From NCBI GenBank assembly GCA_016714535.1, contig JADKDR010000004.1:310001-374000 (forward strand): a DNA stretch of 64,000 bases, in the 5' to 3' direction. The position numbers and the translations under genes were made by a program. How positions within the stretch are numbered: the first letter of the stretch is position 1; each line of letters begins with the position of its first letter. The notes beneath the pieces were generated by a model. That model ran no database searches. It saw nothing but the letters and a program-made list of their open reading frames with translations, and had not been told where the DNA came from. Shown here piece after piece: positions 57,098 through 64,000 of the stretch. Origin of the DNA: Bacteroidota bacterium (GTDB lineage: Bacteria; Bacteroidota; Bacteroidia; AKYH767-A; OLB10).

Positions 57098-59455
57098 ATG
57101 CTCATAAAAACTTTAACCGGAATACTGCTATGTTTATTGTTAACTATTACTATATATGCTCAATCGAAATTTACCATAAGCGGATATGTAACTGAAAAGG
57201 GTAGCAAAGAAACACTGCCGGGAGCAACACTATATTTTCCACAGCTTAAAACCGGCACCACCAGCAATAACTATGGGTTCTATAGTATAACGCTTGCTGC
57301 GCAGGATAGCCTGATGATGGTTTGTACTTTTATAGGGTTTAATGCCCAACAGTTTACACTGGCCCTCGACAAAAATATTTTTATAAACATTGAACTTTCC
57401 AGTGCAATCGATTTGCAAGAGGTGGTCGTATCTGAATCGCGTATCGAAAGGGTAAGCGAACAGGCGCAAATGAGTATGATTGAAATTCCCATTAAGCAGA
57501 TAAAGGAAATTCCGGCATTGCTTGGGGAGAAGGATGTTTTAAAAGTGTTGCAATTAATGCCGGGTGTGCAAAAAGGAAGCGAGGGTAGCAGCGGAATTTA
57601 TGTGCGTGGAGGTGGGGCAGACCAGAATTTGGTAATTCTTGACGATGCAATTGTGTATAATGTTAGTCACCTGTTTGGTTTTTTTTCATTGTTTAATGGC
57701 GATGCATTAAAAAGTGTTGACTTAATAAAAGGCGGATTTCCGGCCCGCTATGGTTCGAGACTGAGCAGCGTAATTGATATGACGATGAAAGATGGCGCAA
57801 AAGATAAGTTGCATGGGGAAGGCGGGATTGGCTTAATCTCATCAAGATTAACATTGGAAGGACCAATTCTAAAAGACAGGAGCTCGTTTCTCATTAGCGC
57901 CAGAAGAACCTATATTGATATTTTGCTTGCACCATTGCTTAATAGCAACGGACAATCTAACGGTTACTTTTTTTATGATTTAAATGCAAAGGCAAACTAT
58001 GATTTTAATTACAACAACAAAGTTTACCTGAGTGGATACTTTGGCAGAGATAAGGCGTATGGAAAGTACAGCGATAGTTTTAGTAAAAATAATTTTGGAT
58101 TAGGATGGGGCAATGCCACCGCCACGGCAAGATGGAATCACTTATTTAACCCAAAGATGTTTTCGAACACATCTGTTATTTATAGCCGGTATAAATTCTT
58201 AATAACACAAGATGATACGTACGGTAATCAAACATTTAAGCTGCGATATTTTTCGGGAATTCAAGACGCAACACTCAAATATGACATCGATTACCTGCCC
58301 AACGAGCATCATACGATAAAAGCCGGCATGATTAGCACTTACCATGCATTTACCCCCAGTGCTATTGTAATAAGGGATGTTGATCAAGACGCTGAATCAA
58401 TAAAAAAAATAAATGCCAATGAAAATGCCATTTATCTGGAAGATCATATTCGCTATAAACAAAAATTACAGATTAATGCAGGGGTAAGGTTTTCACATTT
58501 TTACTCACAAAAGGAAAATTATATAAATCCTGAACCACGGCTCGCTATCGCCTATAAGTACAAACGTGGACTCACCTTTAAAACTTCGTATGCAAAAATG
58601 AATCAATATTTGCATCAGTTAAGTAATTCGGGAGTAGGCTTACCAACAGATTTATGGGTGCCCGCTACCGGGATTGTAAAGCCGCAATCATCTGAGCAAG
58701 TTGCTTTAGGTGCCGCCCATGATTTTAAAAAAGCACCCATAGCCATCACCATAGAAGGCTATTATAAATGGATGAATAATGTATTGCAGTATAAAGAGGG
58801 TGCAAGTTTTATTGAAATAGCTGATCCGGATGATGCCGGCAATACTGAGAATAATTGGGAGTCAAAAGTTACTAATGGTAAATCATGGAGCTATGGGGCA
58901 GAGTTATTAATACAAAAAAAAGAAGGCAAACTTACAGGGTGGATTGGTTACACACTTTCGTGGACACAAATGCAGTTTGATGAATTAAATTTTGGTAAAA
59001 AGTTTTATGCCCGTTTCGATAGAAGACATGATTTTTCGGCTGTAGGCATTTATCATTTAAGAAATCTTGAAAAGGACAAACAAGGCATAACCCTTAGTGC
59101 AACATGGGTATATGGTACCGGCAATGCCATCACATTACCTATTGGAACCTACCATGTAAATTCGCATAACATAACACCGAATGCTGTAGGTGATATTTAT
59201 TCAAACTATGTTAGTGAATACACCTCGCGCAATGGATTCAGAATGGCACCCTACCATCGATTTGATATCGGAATACAATTTATAAAACAAATGAAAAGAC
59301 ATGTTAGAACCTGGGAGTTCAGTATTTACAATTTATATAACCGAAAAAATCCTTTCTTTTATTACATAAGCAACGACTATCTGGGCACTAGCAAACTGAA
59401 ACAAATTACTTTGTTCCCATTAATTCCTAGTTTCAGTTACGGATTTAAATTTTAA
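57098..59455 (+). CDS. TonB-dependent outer-membrane receptor with carboxypeptidase-regulatory-like domain
   Basis: 785 aa. Signal peptide 1-21 (ends TIYAQ). Residues ~24-105 form the carboxypeptidase D regulatory-like domain (ISGYVTEKGSKETLPGATLYF, GFYSITL). The plug follows (~110-240): LKVLQLMPGVQKGSEGSSGI, YVRGGGADQNLVILDDAIVY, GGFPARYGSRLSSVIDM. The rest is a 22-strand-type barrel rich in aromatic residues, ending SFSYGFKF. It is not a SusC: no SusC-length N-terminal extension and no SusD gene beside it. The substrate is unknown. The DUF4249 lipoprotein gene starts 12 bases after its stop, a pairing common in Bacteroidota. Confidence 0.9.
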   Translation: MLIKTLTGILLCLLLTITIYAQSKFTISGYVTEKGSKETLPGATLYFPQLKTGTTSNNYGFYSITLAAQDSLMMVCTFIGFNAQQFTLALDKNIFINIELSSAIDLQEVVVSESRIERVSEQAQMSMIEIPIKQIKEIPALLGEKDVLKVLQLMPGVQKGSEGSSGIYVRGGGADQNLVILDDAIVYNVSHLFGFFSLFNGDALKSVDLIKGGFPARYGSRLSSVIDMTMKDGAKDKLHGEGGIGLISSRLTLEGPILKDRSSFLISARRTYIDILLAPLLNSNGQSNGYFFYDLNAKANYDFNYNNKVYLSGYFGRDKAYGKYSDSFSKNNFGLGWGNATATARWNHLFNPKMFSNTSVIYSRYKFLITQDDTYGNQTFKLRYFSGIQDATLKYDIDYLPNEHHTIKAGMISTYHAFTPSAIVIRDVDQDAESIKKINANENAIYLEDHIRYKQKLQINAGVRFSHFYSQKENYINPEPRLAIAYKYKRGLTFKTSYAKMNQYLHQLSNSGVGLPTDLWVPATGIVKPQSSEQVALGAAHDFKKAPIAITIEGYYKWMNNVLQYKEGASFIEIADPDDAGNTENNWESKVTNGKSWSYGAELLIQKKEGKLTGWIGYTLSWTQMQFDELNFGKKFYARFDRRHDFSAVGIYHLRNLEKDKQGITLSATWVYGTGNAITLPIGTYHVNSHNITPNAVGDIYSNYVSEYTSRNGFRMAPYHRFDIGIQFIKQMKRHVRTWEFSIYNLYNRKNPFFYYISNDYLGTSKLKQITLFPLIPSFSYGFKF

Positions 59456-59467
59456 AAACAGAACGAC

Positions 59468-60319
59468 ATGAAGAAAAATTTTGGAACATATATAGTAATG
59501 GTAACATTCATTGCGCTTAGCGCAATGATACTGTTGGGCTGCGAGCAGGATGCAGATATTGAGGTGCCACAGTCAACCCCAAAGTTGGTGGTAACATGTT
59601 TTATTAGCCCCGAAGATAGTTTGATTACGGTAAGGCTAGACAAGTCGCGAGCCTTGTTTAGCAATACAAACGAGCCCTTTGATCCGGCAAATGCCACGGT
59701 GGCCATAAGCAATGGAATTACCGAGGTAACGGTGCCTTATAATCAGGATCAGTTGCTTTTTGAGATTGATCAAGCAAGCGCATTTACCATAGTCCCCGGA
59801 GCCAATTACAAACTGAAGTGCTCCTATCCAGGGCTGCCGCTTTTGCTATCGCAATGCACCGTTCCTGCGGAAAGGCTAACTGAAATAAAATTAGCATTGG
59901 ATTCATCCAATGCTTTTGAGTACTTATTAAAGATGAACTTTCAGGATTTGCCAGGCATAAAAAACTACTATCGCACCTTTGCATTTTACAATTATACGGA
60001 TACCAATTATTTTGGTCTTGGCGACACCACCTACACTGAACCCATGGCAAGCGATGATAATAATTTGCTTAATGATGTAAATAATGATGGAGGGCAGTAT
60101 AGCACCGTATTTACTTACTTGCCTAAAGGTAAAGGACCTGACACCTTACAGGCAGTAATTCTTACCTGCTCAGAGGAATATTATAAATTTCACTATTCGC
60201 TTTTTACTTACGGTTACGATAACCCGTTTTCCGAGGCTTCGCCCATCTACTCAAATATCGTAAATGGGTTAGGTGTGTTTGCTGCTTATCGAAAAGCAGA
60301 AAAAAAAATAGCGTATTAA
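59468..60319 (+). CDS. DUF4249-family lipoprotein
   Basis: 283 aa. Lipobox ALSAMILLGCEQD with Cys at ~24. Body: DADIEVPQSTPKLVVTCFIS, then beta-rich repeats (NATVAISNGITEVTV, VPGANYKLKCSYPG), as in DUF4249 proteins encoded after TonB receptors. The family is thought to be a surface partner of the receptor; its exact role is not established. Co-transcribed with the receptor. Its stop codon touches the stop of the convergent gene at 60320. Confidence 0.85.
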   Translation: MKKNFGTYIVMVTFIALSAMILLGCEQDADIEVPQSTPKLVVTCFISPEDSLITVRLDKSRALFSNTNEPFDPANATVAISNGITEVTVPYNQDQLLFEIDQASAFTIVPGANYKLKCSYPGLPLLLSQCTVPAERLTEIKLALDSSNAFEYLLKMNFQDLPGIKNYYRTFAFYNYTDTNYFGLGDTTYTEPMASDDNNLLNDVNNDGGQYSTVFTYLPKGKGPDTLQAVILTCSEEYYKFHYSLFTYGYDNPFSEASPIYSNIVNGLGVFAAYRKAEKKIAY

Positions 60320-61651
60320 TTATAAATCAAAAACAAAACGACTCATTTCGTCTATGGCCACTTTGCTCACTTGCTTTTTCTGCATGTATTCGTCAGGGGT
60401 AGAGGGCTTGTCGTTCCAGTGCAGGTAGTAGTTTAGTTTATCGTAAAATTTAAAACTAGCATTTCCCTTATTACCCAGCGTTTGTTTCCATAGCTGTATA
60501 TCACGCTCACTAATTTGAAAATTGCGCCCGCTATGAATAAAAAACCATTTTGTTTGAAGCTTGCGTGCTACCTCAAGTGGTTTATAATTATTCATGTATA
60601 TCCAATAACTCATGGGCATGTCCATTGGCAATTCGTAAGGAGCAAGCTCAGAGGTACTGCTCACATTTTTTGCACTGTCCACTTTTTCTTTCAGGGTGCT
60701 CATATCCTGTTCTTCAATTGGTGACACACCATTTAATGAATGAATGTAACGCTCGGTATTAAAAAAAACATCTTCGTAAGGTTGTGCAGGAGCTTCAATC
60801 ATAATAGCTCCCGATACACCGGTACGCGCTACAATGGCAGGAAGCGCATACGCCCCCAGTCCATGCCCGGCAAAAGCGATTCGGTTAGTATCAATGTTGG
60901 GTAATTTCTTTCCTTTATTAAATGCTTCTATTGCATCTTCAATAATATCTTCGAATAGGGTAAAACCATTTTGAGGAGCATCATTCATCGAAGCATATTG
61001 AAACGTGCGCTTATTAAAGCGTACCGAGGCTATCCCATTCATGGCAAAGCCGGTAGCAAGGTCTTTTAAAAATTTATTGCTGCCTTTGCTTTCATCCATA
61101 TCGCAAGGCCCTTCGCCCGAAACAAGTATTACAAGGGGAAAGTTAGTGCCTGATAATGGATATGTAAACATGCCGGCTAATGATATGTCTTTGTGTTTTA
61201 TAGCTACATCCATTTCGCTCATCATAGCTAAATCAACATAGGTTGGTACTTCGTAAATCACTTTGCTGCGCGCAGGCACAAAATAGAAGGCCGCAATCTT
61301 ATCATCTTTATCAAATACCAGTTTTAATTGCTTATCCAAAACTTCGAATCTACACTCCTGGTAAATAATTATTTCATCGCCTACCACATCCGTATAGGCA
61401 TTGTAACAACCCATGTAAGCACCATTTTGCTTTTGTACACTCTCCCAAATAACTTTAAGCCAATATTGATTAATAGTGCCTGCCAGTGTCCAGTTAAATT
61501 GTCTTAAACAATTAGGGAAGTCTTGCTTGGCTAAACTTCCAAGAAATTTTTGTGCAACAAACATTTTGGTACTGTCGGAATATTGCGCTTGTAGGGTGTG
61601 GCTTATAATTACAAAGCAAAGCACCCACATACTACGTTTCAATAGCATCAT
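60320..61651 (-). CDS. Secreted alpha/beta-hydrolase-fold protein that appears to lack its catalytic triad (pseudoenzyme)
   Basis: 443 aa. Signal peptide at ~1-22 (ends TLQAQ). Residues ~25-130 resemble a DUF3887-type small domain; ~135-443 is an alpha/beta hydrolase with VILVSGEGPCDMDES (oxyanion region, usually SGSGPQDRDE). The nucleophile elbow reads FAGHGLGAYALP, with Gly where GHSLGG has Ser. The acid site reads HSGRNFQISERD where relatives have QGERDYQV, and the histidine site reads KLNYYLHW where relatives have LNHLF. Family motifs before and after (KSTPDEY-like KPSTPDEY) align, so this is not misalignment. All three catalytic residues seem replaced. The start overlaps the uvrC stop by 20 bases; a later in-frame ATG at 61630 would avoid overlap but lose the basic N-region. 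Confidence 0.78.
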   Translation of the reverse strand: MMLLKRSMWVLCFVIISHTLQAQYSDSTKMFVAQKFLGSLAKQDFPNCLRQFNWTLAGTINQYWLKVIWESVQKQNGAYMGCYNAYTDVVGDEIIIYQECRFEVLDKQLKLVFDKDDKIAAFYFVPARSKVIYEVPTYVDLAMMSEMDVAIKHKDISLAGMFTYPLSGTNFPLVILVSGEGPCDMDESKGSNKFLKDLATGFAMNGIASVRFNKRTFQYASMNDAPQNGFTLFEDIIEDAIEAFNKGKKLPNIDTNRIAFAGHGLGAYALPAIVARTGVSGAIMIEAPAQPYEDVFFNTERYIHSLNGVSPIEEQDMSTLKEKVDSAKNVSSTSELAPYELPMDMPMSYWIYMNNYKPLEVARKLQTKWFFIHSGRNFQISERDIQLWKQTLGNKGNASFKFYDKLNYYLHWNDKPSTPDEYMQKKQVSKVAIDEMSRFVFDL

Positions 61652-63472
61652 TCTTATCTTGTTCCTTTTCGTTAAAATAGTTTATAACAATGGCAGCTTT
61701 AGTTTTGCCAATTACTTTTTCTAGCTCATCGGTGTCGGCTTCTTTTATTTTTTTTACCGACTTAAAGTGGCGAAGTAACGTTTCAGAAATCGTTTTACCT
61801 ATACCTTTTATTTGTTGTAATTCAGTTTTTATTAACCCCTTGCTGCGTTTATTACGGTGGTGTGTAATTCCAAACCGATGCACCTCGTCACGCAGCTGTT
61901 GAATTATTTTGAGGGTTTCGCCTTTCTTATCTAAATAAAGAGGAAGCGGGTCACCGGGAAAGTAAATTTCTTCGAGACGCTTAGCAATTCCAATAATCCC
62001 TACTTTACCTCGCAGGTCAAGTTTTTGTAAGCTGTTAAGCGCTGCGCTTAACTGACCTTTGCCACCATCAACTACGATCAATTGAGGCAGTTCCTGTTTC
62101 TCATCAAGCACACGTTTGTATCTTCTATAAATAACCTCTTCCATGCTTGCAAAGTCATCAGGGCCGGTTACGGTTTTTATGTTGAAATGCCGATAGTCGC
62201 GCTTACTTGGTTTTCCATCACGAAATACGCTCATGGCTGCTACGGCATCGGTACCTTGAAAATTACTATTGTCAAAACATTCTATCAATCGTGGTTGAGT
62301 GCTTAGTCGCAAATCTTTTTTCATTAGCTCCATCAGTCGTTCTATTTTATGCTCGGGGTTGAGCTTGTCGTACTGTGCTAATTTTTCGGTCATAAAAAAA
62401 TTGGCATTCTTTTCACTCATCATAATCAACTGACGCTTATCTCCCTGCTTAGGTATGGTGTACGTAATGTTATCTTGCATAACATCGGGTTCAATATTTA
62501 CAATTACTTCTTTCGAGGGACTTGAATAGCGCAGGCGCATTTCGGTAATAGCAATAGTCATAAGCTCTGCCGGAGTTTCGTCCAGTTTCTTTTTTATCTC
62601 AATAGTTTGAGCCTGAATTATACTGCCGTTTACTATATGCATATAGTTGGCAAACGAAGAGTTGCCCTCGCTAACTAACGTTACCACATCTGCATTGGTA
62701 ATAGCAGGATTCACAATTACCGATTTGCTTTTAAACTTTTCAAGTATATCAAGTTGTTGTTTTAAATCGTGTGCCAGTTCAAATTGATAGTTGGTGGCAG
62801 CCCTGTTCATTTCTATTTCTAAATGCTGCATTACGGCAAACAGGTTGCCTTTTAATATGTCTTTTATGGTAAGTATAGTTTGGTGGTAGTCTTCCTCTTC
62901 TTGCTTGCCCTCGCAAGGGCCAAGACAATTACCAATATGATATTCCAGGCATACCTTAAATTTATTTTTTGCAATGTTTTCTTTCGTCAGGTTGAGGTTG
63001 CACGTGCGAAGCTTAAATAATTCCTTTATCAAATCAAGCATTACATGCATCATCCTTACCGAGGCATAAGGACCAAGGTAAGTGCTGCCATCATTTATTT
63101 TTTTGCGTGTGTAAAACACACGCGGAAAAGGCTCCCTTTTAATTATTATCCAGGGGTAAGTCTTATCATCCTTTAAGTTTACATTGTATCGGGGCTGATG
63201 TTTTTTATCAGATTATTTTCGAGAAGCAAGGCATCGTATTCAGTACCGGTGAGTATATACTTTATATCGTATATCTGCTTCACCATTACCTGCGTTTTGG
63301 CGTTTTCGTAAATATTTTTGTTGAAATAACTGGAAACACGTTTTTTTAAGCTCTTAGCCTTGCCAACATAAATGAGCAACCCTCCTTCATTGTAATACTG
63401 ATACACACCTGGATTATCGGGTAGCGATTGTAACAACTGATTAATATGATCGGTGCGAGTTTTCAAGTACAA
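61632..63472 (-). CDS. uvrC: UvrABC excinuclease subunit C, one frameshift
   Basis: UvrC makes both incisions in nucleotide excision repair. N-terminal GIY-YIG nuclease: PGVYQYY and LLIYVGKAKSLKKRVSSYF (~20-50). At the T-run 63201-63206 one base is missing: the literal frame stops after ISPDTM, while the next frame continues KKHQPRYNVNLKDDKTYPW into VFYTRKKINDGSTYLGPYAS. Then a UvrB-binding UVR segment (FELAHDLKQQLDILEKF), the RNase-H-like endonuclease (LIECFDNSNFQGTDAVAAM; LIVVDGGKGQLSAAL; RDEVHRFGITHHR) and a C-terminal helix-hairpin-helix (QQIKGIGKTISETLLRHF). Restored length ~613 aa is normal. A homopolymer error is the simplest explanation. Confidence 0.92.
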
Positions 63473-63572
63473 GAATAAATAATGATACCATGCAAATTAA
63501 TAGAATTCCTGCCGTAAGTAAAATTCCAATTAAAATCAGCAGAGAAATAGGTTGAGATAATGGTTTGTACAT
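63441..63572 (-). CDS. Possible small membrane peptide, 43 aa
   Basis: ATG at 63572, TAA at 63441-63443. The product MYKPLSQPISLLILIGILLT... is almost one hydrophobic helix followed by LENSHRSY. It lies between trpS and uvrC and overlaps the uvrC start by 32 bases. No family recognised; chance is quite possible in AT-rich DNA. Confidence 0.25.
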   Translation of the reverse strand: MYKPLSQPISLLILIGILLTAGILLICMVSLFILVLENSHRSY

Positions 63573-63606
63573 CAAATGGAATAGCCTGCAAACAATCAAC
63601 TTCCTG

Positions 63607-64000
63607 TTAGAAAACTTTAAATCCAATTACATCTCTAACAAAGCGGATAGTTTCATCAGCACTTGCAGCAGCCTTTTCTTTTCCAAGCTTTACAACACTA
63701 CGTATATAGTCATGGTTACTTTCAATATCGGCAATACGCTCACGTATCGGAGCCAGAAAAACGGTCATATCTTCGGCAATCTGCTTTTTCATATCGCCAT
63801 AGCGAATGCTGCAACTATTATACGCATCATTATAGAAAGCAATGGTATCTGCTGACGATACCAGTTCCATCAAAGCAAAAATATTTCTAATAGGCTCAGG
63901 CTTTTCCTGATTTGGTTCAGTAGGGCCGCTGTCGGTTACAGCTCGTTTCATTTTCTTCAAAATAATTTCTGGAGTATCACGCAGGTATAGCGCGTTGCCC
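63607..64000 (-). CDS. trpS: Tryptophanyl-tRNA synthetase, C-terminal part (gene runs off the window)
   Basis: The reading frame is open to the window edge. The visible ~130 residues begin GNALYLRDTPEIILKKMKRA, just after where the KMSKS loop would lie, and continue AVTDSGPTEPNQEKPEPIRN, SIRYGDMKKQIAEDMTVF and LAPIRERIADIESNHDYIRS, the C-terminal helical domain of bacterial TrpRS. TrpRS charges tRNA-Trp. It is upstream of uvrC on the same strand with a 134-base gap. Confidence 0.9.
   Translation of the reverse strand, partial: GNALYLRDTPEIILKKMKRAVTDSGPTEPNQEKPEPIRNIFALMELVSSADTIAFYNDAYNSCSIRYGDMKKQIAEDMTVFLAPIRERIADIESNHDYIRSVVKLGKEKAAASADETIRFVRDVIGFKVF

Overview
The window comes from a Bacteroidota chromosome, probably a gliding or Chitinophagales-like lineage. 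Supporting evidence: an AT-rich background, secreted proteins ending in type IX secretion (T9SS) C-terminal sorting domains, SprB repeats, a TonB receptor paired with a DUF4249 lipoprotein, a PorW/SprE-type lipoprotein, and promoters of the Bacteroidota form TTTG-N18/19-TAnnTTTG. No tRNA, rRNA, IS element, prophage or CRISPR array was recognised.

Layout. 1-7.0 kb: the 5' part of a PorW/SprE-like T9SS lipoprotein (minus strand), a T9SS-sorted lysyl-oxidase-like enzyme (minus) and a 1271-aa T9SS-sorted surface protein (plus). 7.0-12.4 kb: a TPR-like lipoprotein, a radical SAM/SPASM protein, frr (two frameshifts), a DUF2807 plus beta-barrel protein, then a 0.6 kb gene-free stretch with palindromes and short repeats. 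12.4-17.1 kb: an ALDH7/AmaB-type aldehyde dehydrogenase, a 47-aa ORF, a tandem universal stress protein, an HD-domain hydrolase and peptidase T. 17.1-18.3 kb: a gene-poor stretch upstream of the giant gene.

18.35-51.37 kb is one enormous surface-protein gene, about 33 kb and about 11,000 residues once small indels are ignored. Its order is: signal peptide; a carbohydrate-binding-like domain; 3.5 composite repeats; 9 divergent SprB repeats; 15 DUF11 repeats (six nearly identical at 498 bp); 1 divergent SprB repeat; 25 SprB repeats identical at DNA level (225 bp); 57 close SprB repeats of a second type with 900-bp higher-order structure; 9 divergent SprB repeats; T9SS sorting domain. The total is about 101 SprB-type repeats. 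The reading frame is interrupted at about eight sites by 1-5 base indels relative to the repeat consensus.

51.4-64 kb is housekeeping: a ComEA-like helix-hairpin-helix protein, an ACT-domain protein, metG, a methionine/glutamine aminotransferase with an omega-amidase (a likely transamination-salvage pair), a TonB receptor with DUF4249 lipoprotein, an alpha/beta-hydrolase-fold protein that has lost its catalytic triad, uvrC and the 3' end of trpS.

Three otherwise normal housekeeping genes (frr twice, the aminotransferase, uvrC) also carry single-base frameshifts. This argues that many indels here, including those in the giant gene, are sequencing or consensus errors rather than decay. The main biological interest is the giant, recently homogenised T9SS adhesin, together with the LTQ-competent lysyl-oxidase-like enzyme and the pseudo-hydrolase.
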